Positions 1 to 7,897 of a DNA stretch of 64,000 bases are shown here, piece by piece. The DNA comes from DASVFB01 sp963815965 (GTDB lineage: Bacteria > Actinomycetota > Thermoleophilia > Gaiellales > Gaiellaceae), in contig CAWFIT010000015.1 of the NCBI GenBank assembly GCA_963815965.1, positions 1 to 64,000 of the forward strand, given 5' to 3'. A program made the position numbers and the translations under genes. Numbering within the stretch: position 1 is the first letter of the stretch; every line of letters starts with the position of its first letter. The notes beneath the pieces were generated by a model, which did no database searches, was not told the origin of the DNA, and was given only the letters and a program-made list of their open reading frames with translations.

Positions 1-710
1 GCTTGTCGGCGCAGTAGGACTGGATGAACGCCTGGCCCCAGGGGGTGATCGTCGTCCCGACCGTGCCGACGACCGCCAGCAGATACGCCGAGGTCACCGC
101 TCCGTGCGGGGCAACCAGGTACTGCGCGCTCTTCCCCCAGTCGGGCTTCGCGAGGATCGCCGAGACGACGTAGCAGACCGAGACGCCCGCGCCGACGGCG
201 AGGAAGACGTACTGGACGCGCAGGAACCCGTGCGCGTGAGAGCAGCAGGCCCGACCACGAGCACCGAGACGGTCACCGACACCGGGACCGGCACGCCGAA
301 CAGCGACAGCGCCGCGCCGATCCCGGCGAACTCGGCCAGCGTCGTGCCCAGGTTCGCGATCAGCATCGTCCCGATCGCGAGCGCAGCCCAGCGGATCCCG
401 AAGCCTTCCCGGACGAGATCGAGCAGTCCGCGCCCGGTCGCAAGACCGAGGCGAGCACCGACCTCCTGGGTGACGAACAACGCGACCATGCTCGCCAGCA
501 CCACCCAGAGCAGCGCGTACCGAACTGCGCGCCGACGATCGAGTAGGTCGTGATCCCGCCGGCGTCATTGTCGCGAATCCGCTCACCAAGCCCGGACCAA
601 GCACGGCCAGGAACGCCAGCTTGGCAGCTGCACACCGGCGACAAGCCGCGCCACGAAGGCCTGGCCGCCGCCGCACGCGCCGTCCGCCGAAAATCTGAAC
701 CCACTTCTCC
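1..710 (-). pseudogene. NRAMP-family divalent metal transporter, frameshifted and cut by the window edge
   Basis: Translating the minus strand across three frames gives one continuous NRAMP protein: an LGPGLVSGFA segment, then NDAGGITTYSIVGAQFG (the metal-site helix 1 region), then ALFVTQEVGARLGLATGRGL, NLGTTLAEFAGIGAAL (helix 6 region) and finally VGTVGTTITPGGQAFIQSY near position 1. NRAMP proteins import Mn2+ or related divalent metals with protons. The frame changes near 573, 521 and 225-245; at 573 and 521 the homology is restored by adding one base, so single-base deletions or sequencing errors are likely. The gene continues left of the window. It diverges from the ArsR regulator at 996, suggesting metal-linked control. 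The family call is firm; whether the gene is really dead is not. Confidence 0.75.
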
Positions 711-970
711 TTCACGGCGTGCTTCCTTCCTGGCATCCGCTCCGTCACCGGCACGGAAAGCCGCTCAGTCCCTCACGACAGAGCCAGCTAACGACTGAGC
801 ATTGGTGCGGGGAGGGACGGTCGGGCCGACCGCCGCACGCCGGGCGCTAGAAGGAGAGGCGCCGGGGGAGGCGGGCGGTGCACCGACTGGGACTCGGAGG
901 GCTCGGGTTTCACTGCCGGCTCACCTCCTCCGGGAATCGCAAGGCGCGTCATCGCAGCGGCGACGTTAGC

Positions 971-990
971 ACATCTGAACAGTCTCTCAG
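971..990. promoter_or_regulatory. Possible ArsR operator (CTGA-N8-TCAG)
   Basis: An imperfect inverted repeat CTGA (975-978) and TCAG (987-990) ends six bases before the ATG of the ArsR gene, in the gap shared with the divergent NRAMP gene. ArsR/SmtB repressors usually bind short inverted repeats overlapping their own promoter. No clear -10/-35 pair is visible, so this rests on position only. Confidence 0.3.
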
Positions 991-995
991 GTAAA

Positions 996-1367
996 ATGAA
1001 CGGGATGGGTCACGGCGCAGACGGTCGCCACACAAAGCCCGCGTCGATCGACGCGGGAACAGCGCGCGATGTCGCGCAAACGATGCAAGCGCTCGCGACG
1101 CCCAGCCGCGTGCGCATCCTCGCGCAACTCCGCGAGGCGCCGAGCTCGGTCAACGACCTCGCCGAAGCGATCGGCATGGAGCCATCAGCTGTCTCCCACC
1201 AGCTGCGCCTGCTCCGCCATCTCGGCCTCGTCGTCGGCGAGCGAAGCGGCCGCCGGATCATCTACGCACTCCACGACACCCACGTCGCCGTCCTGCTCGA
1301 GGAAGCCGTCTACCACGTCGAGCACGTTCGCCTCGGCGCCGTCGACCGGGCGAAGCGCGCGTCGTGA
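996..1367 (+). CDS. ArsR/SmtB-family metal-sensing repressor
   Basis: 123-residue winged-helix repressor. Residues about 25-95 form the ArsR fold, with the recognition region LAEAIGMEPSAVSHQLRLLRHLGLV and the beta-wing GRRIIYALHD. The C-terminal helix carries D-x-H, then H-x-x-H eleven residues further on (DTHVAVLLEEAVYHVEH). This is the alpha5 metal-site arrangement of CzrA-type zinc/cobalt sensors, so release of DNA on Zn2+ or Co2+ is the likely signal. The TGA overlaps the GTG start of the downstream CDF exporter gene (GTGA), so the two were translationally coupled. Start chosen at ATG 996; a second ATG five codons in is possible. Confidence 0.88.
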   Translation: MNGMGHGADGRHTKPASIDAGTARDVAQTMQALATPSRVRILAQLREAPSSVNDLAEAIGMEPSAVSHQLRLLRHLGLVVGERSGRRIIYALHDTHVAVLLEEAVYHVEHVRLGAVDRAKRAS

Positions 1368-1681
1368 GCCACCACACACACGCCGCCGAGACGCCCGGCG
1401 CCCGAAGCGATTCGGCGGCCACACACGATCACGATCACACGAGCAAAAGCACCGCCACTCCCACGGATACGCCGATCGCCCGATTCTCCGTTCCCGCGCC
1501 GGGGTCAGGTCGGTCGCGACGAGCCTGGCGATCCTTGCGGTCGCCGCGGGCGTGCAGCTCGCGATCTTCACGTTCTCACACTGGGTCGCGCTGCTGGCGA
1601 CTGGTCCACACTTCGGTGATGCCTTGACCGCCGTCCCGCTCGGCATCGCGTTCTTTCTGCGCAGCGTTCGCGGGGAGCGAC
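1364..1681 (+). pseudogene. CDF-family zinc/cobalt exporter, 5' part only, frameshifted and truncated
   Basis: Starts with GTG overlapping the ArsR stop. The N-terminus is His-rich (HDHDH, then HRHSHGYADRPILRSRAG after a frame change near 1440). Two cation-diffusion-facilitator membrane segments follow: SVATSLAILAVAAGVQLAIF and SHWVALLA...HFGDALTAVPLGIAFFLRS. The ALLADxxHNFGDA metal-binding motif is damaged at 1590-1612 by several apparent one-base losses. CDF proteins are about 300 residues; homology here stops after FLRSVRGER (about 1680), some 150 bp before the tRNA-Asn fragment. The ArsR-CDF pair is a classical zinc/cobalt resistance unit, broken here either by element insertion or by degradation. 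Confidence 0.72.
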
Positions 1682-1683
1682 TA

Positions 1684-1827
1684 CGGCTCGCATCAGCGAA
1701 ATGTCAGCGCAGTGTCAGCGTACTGCCGTCGAACCGGGTCAAACCACGTCCACTGCGCCGAGCGGTTTTTGCTCAACGACACGGTTTTGTCTGTTGGCGT
1801 CCATGGGTGCCCCGACCGTTGAAGCGC
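1684..1827. other. Non-coding junction between truncated CDF gene and tRNA fragment
   Basis: No reading frame with recognisable homology. It contains a short tandem repeat, TGTCAGCG at 1702-1709 and 1713-1720 (11-bp period), of the kind seen as recombinase or excisionase arm sites beside attachment cores. The role is inferred from position only. Confidence 0.3.
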
Positions 1828-2026
<199 letters not shown>

Positions 2027-2263
2027 GCTTCGCCATGAACCTTGACATGAGCCGTGCAGCAAATTGACCCAAACTGTCCAGTAAGTCGCCGATCGGACGG
2101 ACAGAGTGGAGTTGCGGAGCCAGGCAAACCGGCCTGGCGGCGAGACACCTCCCACGTCGGCTAGGGCACTTGCTTGCCCTCACCTGGCTCCGCGTCTAAT
2201 CCTCATATACCGCGGAGTCGCCAAAATTAAGCCTCGGCAACCGACCGCAACCGACCCATCAGC

Positions 2264-2470
2264 CTAGGAAGCCGAGGGCGCCGCCGAGGGCGGTCGCCCA
2301 TCGGGTGACCGCTCTGCCGCTCCGCGGTCGGTGCTCGCAAGCAGACGGTTGATGGCTGGGTGCGTGTGAAGATCGCGCTCGTGTTCCGCTTCCTGCTCGT
2401 TGTGAAATGCACCGATCGTCCAGGGTTGACTACCCATCTTGGTGATGGGATTCGCGCCAGCGGGTGACAC
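2264..2470 (-). CDS. Possible small hypothetical protein (68 aa)
   Basis: A GTG-started frame encodes a polar peptide with the stretch HNEQEAEHERDLHTHPAINR. No family is recognised. Codon third positions are less GC-biased than in the backbone genes, as for other small genes in this left region. The surrounding 2030-2480 stretch otherwise holds only a CTCCGCG/CGCGGAG inverted repeat (2188-2194 and 2211-2217) downstream of this frame and nothing else recognised. May be spurious. Confidence 0.25.
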   Translation of the reverse strand: MSPAGANPITKMGSQPWTIGAFHNEQEAEHERDLHTHPAINRLLASTDRGAAERSPDGRPPSAAPSAS

Positions 2471-2479
2471 GATCTACGA

Positions 2480-2906
2480 GTGATTCGGCAGTTTGCGGCA
2501 GGACTCGCCGGCCTTGGGCTGATCGGCGGGGTGGGGAGCGTCGTCTACAACAACGATGGCGACGCCACTGTCAAGATCAAGGACACGAGTGGCCACGTGC
2601 AAACCGTGACGATAAAGAGCGGGGACGGTCCGAAATACAAGTGTCCTGAATCCGCTGAGAACAAGCTTAAGTCGGCAGACATCACGCTAGGGCGGATCGA
2701 GCTAACGATCCAGCATGTGGAGCGCGAGGAGAAGCGCGAGGTGAAAAAAGATCAAACACCTGTACCCCAACGGCGGCCCGCCTGACTCCGTCTTGAAACG
2801 GTACCACGCTCTTTACCGCCGCGACGTTCGGCTCGTCAAGGCTTACAACGCTGAGAGCGATGCTCGCAACAACGTCCTTAGCCAGGAATGCGAAGTCGGC
2901 GAGTAA
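2480..2906 (+). CDS. Hypothetical anchored protein, one frameshift in a poly-A run
   Basis: Starts GTG. A short hydrophobic N-terminus (QFAAGLAGLGLIGGVGSVVY) could be a signal anchor, followed by a charged domain (ATVKIKDTSGHVQTVTIKSG, then GPKYKCPESAENKLKSADIT). At six consecutive A's (about 2744-2749) the reading moves forward one base. The second frame then encodes KHLYPNGGPPDSVLKRYHAL and LVKAYNAESDARNNVLSQEC to a TAA at 2904-2906. The total length is a multiple of three plus one, consistent with one extra base. Both halves have coding-like composition, so the split is probably a homopolymer indel. Function unknown. Confidence 0.5.
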
Positions 2907-2943
2907 AGAATCGATCTCCGACGCGTCGGAGATCATCACGGCT

Positions 2944-3153
2944 TTGTTCCGCTACCTGCTTCGTCTGCCTGACGGCGAGCCGCCCGACCCGGCGATGCTC
3001 GTGACCGCCGTGCCGAACTGGTCGGTCGGCGACGTGATCACGGTCGGCCGCAACAACCAGTTGCGCGTCGTCGCGATCGACGACTTCCCACACGCGGAAC
3101 TCGTCGAGCACGATCTTCGTTCGATCTTCACCGTCGAGCCGGTTGGCCGTTAA
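2944..3153 (+). CDS. Small conserved-looking hypothetical protein (69 aa)
   Basis: Reads MFRYLLRLPDGEPPDPAMLV, then AVPNWSVGDVITVGRNNQLR and VVAIDDFPHAEL, ending in IFTVEPVGR. It has the character of a single small beta-rich domain of the kind often seen as short actinobacterial hypotheticals; no function is known. The TTG start at 2944 is preferred because GGAG lies 12 bases upstream and the protein then begins at the conserved-looking FRYLL; the frame stays open further upstream to 2860. Confidence 0.5.
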   Translation: MFRYLLRLPDGEPPDPAMLVTAVPNWSVGDVITVGRNNQLRVVAIDDFPHAELVEHDLRSIFTVEPVGR

Positions 3154-3210
3154 GACGCGATGTAAGTCGCTTGGGGGCCGGCCGGTTGCCGACCCCCAAG
3201 CGACCGCGGC

Positions 3211-4167
3211 CTACGTAGCGGCGATGGACAGTGATGCGGTCGAGTGATACGGACCGAGGAAGGTGACGAGGACGAAGATCCAGGTGAGCGCGGAAGTGCA
3301 CGCCGGGCGGTTGTTCGTAATCGTCTCGCTGATCGCTCCGGGGGTCGCACAGTTGGCCATGTGCGGCGTCAGCACGGCTGTGCCGAATCCGGTCCGGCTC
3401 GACGACCGACCATCCGTTTCCGGTGAGCCCCGTCTCGTCGATCCGGCCGGACGGGCGCCCGATCGTCACGTTGCAGGTCGGCGTCCCCACAGTCACTGTG
3501 CCTCCGGGCCACAGCTCGGCGGCCGTGAGCATCGGCCCCCCGTCGCTGTGGCTCGTCATCGTGGTCGTCAGCGTTTGCGGAGAACACGTCGGCGGTGGCG
3601 TCACGTTGCTGCAGACGATGTTCGAGTTCGAGTCGAAGCCCGTGACGAACGTGTTCGGCGGGCACGTCTGATTGGCGAGCCCGGGATCTCCGGCTGGCCC
3701 CTGCGGCCCCGTCGGACCGGTGTCGCCCTTCGGCCCCTGCGGGCCGGTGGCGCCGGTCGCACCGGTGTCGCCCTTCGGCCCCTGCGGCCCCGTCGCGCCG
3801 GTCGCACCGGTGTCGCCTTTCGGCCCCTGCGGCCCCGTCGCGCCGGTCGCACCGGTGTCGCCCTTGGGCCCCTGCGGCCCCACCGGCCCCTGCGGTCCGG
3901 CGGGTCCCGCGGTCCGGCCGGGCCGGTGTCGCCCTTGGGTCCTTGAGGTCCTGTCTGGCTCCACCTGATCGGGATCTCCGACGGTCGGCAGCTGTCGCCG
4001 CCGCTCGGATCGATCACGCGCAGGTTGCCGACGTTCTTCTGGTAGCAGCCGTTGATGACTCCGTCTGCGCCGGGGATCGCCGCGATCGCGGCGCCGCCGG
4101 CGAGAACGGCTCCCACAACCGCGCCGACAAGCAACCAGCGGAGCCGTCCAAATGTGAATCGGTGCAT
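3211..4167 (-). CDS. Secreted collagen-like (Gly-X-Y repeat) protein, two frameshifts
   Basis: The ATG at 4167 begins a signal peptide or anchor (RWLLVGAVVGAVLAGGAAIAA), then a short Cys-containing head (GVINGCYQKNVGNLRVIDPS). A Gly-X-Y stretch follows, built on GPQGPKGDTGATGAT units, then a C-terminal domain with Cys pairs (LANQTCPPNTFVTGFDSNSN; then CSPQTLTTTMTSHSDGGPM) ending ISETITNNRPACTSALTW. Frame changes occur near 3912 and 3395; correcting both gives an uninterrupted protein of about 318 residues. Bacterial collagen-like proteins form extracellular triple-helical stalks. The Gly-X-Y stretch is collapsible DNA repeat, so repeat number may be wrong in this assembly. Confidence 0.7.
3700..3905. 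repeat. 45-bp tandem repeats encoding Gly-X-Y triplets
   Basis: Three near-identical 45-bp copies plus partial ones encode the 15-residue GPQGPKGDTGATGAT unit inside the collagen-like gene. Copies are almost identical at DNA level, implying recent expansion or gene conversion and a length that can vary between isolates. Confidence 0.8.
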
Positions 4168-4332
4168 CGCACACCCCTCTCATGCAGGAGGCGGCCGCAC
4201 ACCCCAATTTTGTGGACCCGGCAGACGATGTCACCGGTCGTGAAAACAGTCAAGAGCTACGGCGGGGGCGCAGCCGCTCCGCTACACCAGAGTCGAGGGT
4301 TAGTGTCGCTTGCTACCTAGAACGCGATGGCG

Positions 4333-4515
4333 CTATTTCGGGCGGTCGTCCTTCTGTTTTGGGTACGCGCCGAAGTCGCCGCTCGCCCCGCCTGACGCTG
4401 CTTTCAACGTGCTCCCCTGGGCGTGGACCTTCTCCTGCTCGGCACGGTCGGCGGGATCAAGCTGATCGACGTCGCCGTGCCGCCACCAACTCCGGATCTT
4501 CTGCAGCAGGCTCAC
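4333..4515 (-). CDS. Small hydrophilic hypothetical protein (60 aa)
   Basis: GTG start; sequence begins MSLLQKIRSWWRHGDVDQLD, followed by PADRAEQEKVHAQG, and ends GAYPKQKDDRPK. There is one amphipathic N-terminal helix with paired Trp and a disordered charged tail. No family recognised. It lies alone between the collagen-like gene and a frameshifted hypothetical; composition is compatible with a real actinobacterial small protein. Confidence 0.45.
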   Translation of the reverse strand: MSLLQKIRSWWRHGDVDQLDPADRAEQEKVHAQGSTLKAASGGASGDFGAYPKQKDDRPK

Positions 4516-4635
4516 GCGGAGAGCCTAATGCGACGCCGCACGAGGAGCAACCAGCCGATGCTTCAACGGCCTGTCCGTCGCTGAGACGGTCGTGGCTTAG
4601 AGATTGCCCGCGGGCGGACGGTCTACGATCGGGGA

Positions 4636-4951
4636 GTGGCGCTTCGATCCTCGCAGGATCTGCTTGTCTGGCTTGCTGAGGTGTCCGCAGATACTCGTTG
4701 CGGAGCGCTGCAGCGAGGGGAATATCTCCTAATGCTCGCTACCGAGGAGGGGAAGTCGCGCAACCCCCAACCCACTCGCCGATTGGCTTTATGAGCTACG
4801 CGACGGCGCCATGATCGACTTCGACGATTGGGACACGAGCGCGGCGCGAGGTCCGGACGGTGAACTCTCACGAAAGGATGTCCTCCTGATTAGGAACATC
4901 GGCGTCATCGCAGCCTGCCGAGCAGCCTTGAAGTCGACACGAGCGAGATAG
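4636..4951 (+). CDS. Hypothetical protein, one frameshift (about 104 aa)
   Basis: The GTG at 4636 opens MALRSSQDLLVWLAEVSADT, followed by GALQRGEYLLMLATEEGKS. Near 4750 the coding character moves one base and continues as PNPLADWLYELRDGAMIDFD, DWDTSAARGPDGELSRKDVL and ends in VIAACRAALKSTRAR with TAG at 4951. The length is a multiple of three plus one, consistent with one inserted base. Acidic and Leu-rich, soluble, no recognised family. Confidence 0.45.
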
Positions 4952-5087
4952 TCGTGTGTGCGCGCGTGTCGGGAAGCCTGGTGAATGGATGGCGAGCGGG
5001 CACGGGTAGAGAGCCGCTTCAATTCGGCCAGGGAGCCGGAATCGTCCCGTCATTGAACGCGCCTGCGAACGACGGGACACTGGCGGT

Positions 5088-5711
5088 ATGAGTCGTTCGA
5101 GGATCTTCGGTGACGCCGCGCTCGCCGCGATCCTGCTGCTGGCCGCAGTGATCTGGGCCGTTCTGTCCGGCGGGGCCGCCGCCGCCTCCGTCCATCGCAC
5201 GGCCGACCCGAAGCGGATGGTGTTGCGGCTAAGCGATCTGCCCACTGGGTTCGGTCGCGTGAGCGGGCGCTACGTGAACAACGCTCGCGCGGCTTGGGAA
5301 ACAGTCGGAATCCCACTCGGCGATTACCTGCGCTGGGGACGCATTAACGGCTACGAGGAAACGTTCAGGCGATCGTCAACAGTTGGCCTTACCGAGATTC
5401 AGTCGCAGGCGAGCACCTACAAGAGCACCAAGGGTGCCAGCGAGTCGCTGCACGCATCGTTCCGTGCCGCCGATAAAACGAAAGCGGTCAAGCACCTCTC
5501 TCTCAACGCTCGCCTCGGATATGAAACGCGCCTCTACAGCTACAGCACCAAGAGCCAAGGATTCAACCTCATCGTCTACGTCGTCGTTTGGAGATACAAG
5601 ACCGCCAGGGCCGCCGTGATCGGCGGCGGGATCAGCGGGACCGTGCTGCCGGAACGGGTTGTTGCGATAGCGCAGAAGCAGCAGCGGCGAATCGCTGCGG
5701 AGCTCGGCTAG
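5088..5711 (+). CDS. Hypothetical anchored/secreted protein (207 aa)
   Basis: An N-terminal membrane segment (AALAAILLLAAVIWAVLSGG) is followed by an extracellular domain starting near residue 45 with RMVLRLSDLPTGFGRVSGRY. It contains RWGRINGYEETF, a Ser/Thr-rich region, and IVYVVVWRYKTARAAVIGGG near the C-terminus, closing with a QKQQRRI helix. The layout (segment, one 150-residue domain) suggests a secreted sensor or enzyme-like domain, but I do not recognise a characterised family. Intact frame, unlike most neighbours. Confidence 0.6.
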   Translation: MSRSRIFGDAALAAILLLAAVIWAVLSGGAAAASVHRTADPKRMVLRLSDLPTGFGRVSGRYVNNARAAWETVGIPLGDYLRWGRINGYEETFRRSSTVGLTEIQSQASTYKSTKGASESLHASFRAADKTKAVKHLSLNARLGYETRLYSYSTKSQGFNLIVYVVVWRYKTARAAVIGGGISGTVLPERVVAIAQKQQRRIAAELG

Positions 5712-5984
5712 CGCGACCCGCAATTACCGCAGCGAGCGTGCGATCACCGTCGAGCCTTTGAGCGAAAACGGGCCCGTGAAACTTTCACGAGTGAGCCGCT
5801 CGCTTCGGCCGCCGCGTCCCTGGTGTTGCGGTCGTGACCCGCCCCGGGGAACCGCGTAGCCAGAACTGGCGACGTTACCGAGACCACACGGGGACCACAC
5901 CAGCAGCGCATTTAGGGGCATGTAAGACAGGGACGCATCGCATGGTTGAGCGAAACCCGCATGGCTGCGACCCCTCTCGTTTCC
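5712..5984. other. Unexplained stretch abutting truncated dprA
   Basis: No reading frame with homology. It includes the tandem octamer GACCACAC at 5882-5889 and 5893-5900. Homology of the minus-strand dprA gene ends at its right edge (about 5984), so this stretch may be the inner flank of an insertion or deletion joint. Confidence 0.35.
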
Positions 5985-6414
5985 GGGCAGGGAAGCGCCA
6001 CGGCGCCGGCTCGACGCCCGGTTCGTACTCCGAGACGACCAACCCGCGCTCGCGGATCCGTCGGGCGAGCTCAGCGTGCGCGGCGGGGTAGTCGCGGTCG
6101 ATTCCGCAACCAAGTACCGAGACGGTCAGACCGCCGGCCTCGAGCGCGCCGCGATGCGCCTCGCCGTCAACTCCGCGCGCGAGGCCGCTGACGACGACCA
6201 GTCCGGCCGCGGCGAGTTCGCGCCCGAGACGGCGCGCGACCTGCGCGCCGTACGCGGAGCACGCGCGGGCACCGACAACTGCAACGGCCGGACGCGCGAG
6301 CACCACCTGCTCCTCCGCGCCGCCGCGAACGTAGAGCCGCGGCGGCGGGTCGTAGATAGCGCGCAGAAGCGGCGGCAGTCGCGCACGCTCGATCACGCGA
6401 ACCTCGTCGCTCAC
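5875..6414 (-). pseudogene. dprA: DNA-processing protein DprA, C-terminal half lost
   Basis: DprA loads RecA on incoming single-stranded DNA in natural transformation. The frame starts GTG at 6414, overlapping the comM stop (GTGA). It shows the Rossmann-like DprA core: RLYVRGGAEE, AVAVVGARACSAYGAQVARR, VVSGLARGVDGEAHRGALEA, GGLTVSVLGCGIDRDYPAAH and PWRFPAR. Right after FPAR the family has N-R-(I/L)-I-(A/S)-G-L plus about 100 further residues. Here the sequence changes abruptly to KREGSQPCGF and stops at 5875, leaving 179 residues instead of roughly 300-370. The RNRI segment is part of the DNA-binding fold, so this product is unlikely to work. A simple frameshift does not restore the family sequence. 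Confidence 0.75.
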
Positions 6415-7856
6415 CGATCGAGCTCCCGCGGCGATCGGTACGCGAGCGCCTCCGCTACGTGTTCGGCGGCAACCGCATCCGCTGCGGCGAGCGCGGCGAT
6501 CGTACGCGCGACGCGGGCGACGCGGGCGCGGCCGCGAGCGGACAGCGGCAGCCGGTCGACCGCGCGTGAGAGCAACTCGTCCGCCTCGCGTGTCCGCGGC
6601 GCAGGAGCCTGCGCACGCGCGGCGAGAACGCGCGCACCGACGGGCTCGGAGGCCTCGCCGTTCTGCGACGCGAGCTCGACCGCGCGCGGACGGGGCACCG
6701 TGACGACCAGATCGAAGCGATCGAGGAGCGCGCGGGAAAGCTTGTCGCGAAATGCCGCGAGTCTTTGCGGCGAGCACGAGCACTCCGCCGCGGGATCGCC
6801 GCGCGCACCGCACGCGCACAGATTCATGGTCGCGACAAGTTGAAAGCGAGCAGGAAAGATCGCGGCGCCGGCCGCGCGCGCGACGGCGACGACTCCGTCC
6901 TCGAGCGGCTGGCGCAAGGCCTCGAGCGCCGGGCGCTGGAACTCAGGCATCTCGTCGAGCAGCAAGACGCCGCGGTGCGCGAGCGTCGCCTCGCCCGGAC
7001 GCGGCCCCTGGCCGCCGCCGATGATCGCGGCCATGGAGGCGCTGTGGTGCGGCGCACGGAACGGAGGGCGGACGATCAGCGGCTGTTCCGGGGAGACAAG
7101 GCCGGCTACCGAATGGATGCGTGTCACCTCGAGCGCGTCGCTCGGCTCCAGCGGCGGTAGGACGCCGGGCAGGCGGCGCGCCAGCATCGTCTTCCCTGTC
7201 CCGGGCGGCCCGGCGAGCAGCAGATTGTGCCGCCCGGCAGCGGCGATCTCGAGCGCGCGTCTGGCTCGCTCGTGCCCGCGCACCTCGGCCAGATCGGGGA
7301 GTTGCACCTCCGGGGCGTGCCCGTTTCGCTGCTCCCACGTCAGCTCTGTCTCGCCTCGCAGGTACGAGACGGCCTCCGCGAGGTGGCGAACCGGAATCGG
7401 TTCGACGCCGGCGAGCGCCGCCTCGGCAGCACACGCCTCGGGGCAGATGAGCTTGTCGATCGCCGAGCGCGCAGCGCCCTCCGCGACGGCAAGGACGCCG
7501 CCGACGCGGCGCAAGCGACCGTCCAGGCCGAGCTCGCCCACGGCGGCGTGCTCCGTTAGACGCTCTGCGGGAAGCTGCCGCGACGCGGCGAGAATCGCCA
7601 GCGCAATCGGCAGGTCGAAACCGGAGCCTTCCTTACGGAGCTGCGCCGGCGCGAGATTGACCGTGATGCGTCGGTTCGGCCACTCAAGCTCCGCCGACGC
7701 AACACCGCTGCGGATGCGGTGCTTCGCCTCCTGCACAGCCCGGTCGACGAGACCGACGATCGCGAAGCCGGGAATCCCGGCCTGGATGTGGACCTCGACG
7801 TCGACGCGCCGTGGCTCGAGGCCGACGAGCGCGTGCGTGACCGCGCGCGCGAGCAT
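6411..7856 (-). CDS. comM: ComM / magnesium-chelatase-like AAA+ ATPase
   Basis: 481 residues, full length. The N-terminal ChlI-like domain (VEVHIQAGIPGFAIVGLVDR; then LAPAQLRKEGSGFDLPIALA) precedes the AAA+ core with Walker A GPPGTGKTM (about residue 205), Walker B LLLDEMPEF, a sensor region RFQLVATMNLC with the Cys cluster CACGARGDPAAECSC, and the C-terminal lid. In transformable bacteria ComM is a hexameric helicase driving branch migration during integration of donor DNA. Start set at ATG 7856 because the family begins MLARxxxxALxG. Overlaps dprA by four bases; together they form a competence-type pair, with dprA damaged. Confidence 0.92.
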   Translation of the reverse strand: MLARAVTHALVGLEPRRVDVEVHIQAGIPGFAIVGLVDRAVQEAKHRIRSGVASAELEWPNRRITVNLAPAQLRKEGSGFDLPIALAILAASRQLPAERLTEHAAVGELGLDGRLRRVGGVLAVAEGAARSAIDKLICPEACAAEAALAGVEPIPVRHLAEAVSYLRGETELTWEQRNGHAPEVQLPDLAEVRGHERARRALEIAAAGRHNLLLAGPPGTGKTMLARRLPGVLPPLEPSDALEVTRIHSVAGLVSPEQPLIVRPPFRAPHHSASMAAIIGGGQGPRPGEATLAHRGVLLLDEMPEFQRPALEALRQPLEDGVVAVARAAGAAIFPARFQLVATMNLCACGARGDPAAECSCSPQRLAAFRDKLSRALLDRFDLVVTVPRPRAVELASQNGEASEPVGARVLAARAQAPAPRTREADELLSRAVDRLPLSARGRARVARVARTIAALAAADAVAAEHVAEALAYRSPRELDR

Positions 7857-7897
7857 GGCGCCACCGTAGAAGACGACGTGTAACGGCTCTGTGGCGA

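Noticed and set aside
830..945. AGGAGGTGAGCC-like stretch in the NRAMP leader resembling the core of the Mg2+-sensing M-box
   Set aside because: Only a short G-rich match; the remaining conserved M-box elements are not visible, so no riboswitch is called.
2744..2749. Programmed ribosomal frameshift at A6
   Set aside because: The required shift is +1 whereas A-AAA-AAG slippery sites cause -1, and many other genes in the window have indels, so a homopolymer error is simpler.
3700..3905. CRISPR array from regularly spaced repeats
   Set aside because: The repeats are contiguous 45-bp coding units of a Gly-X-Y protein without variable spacers.
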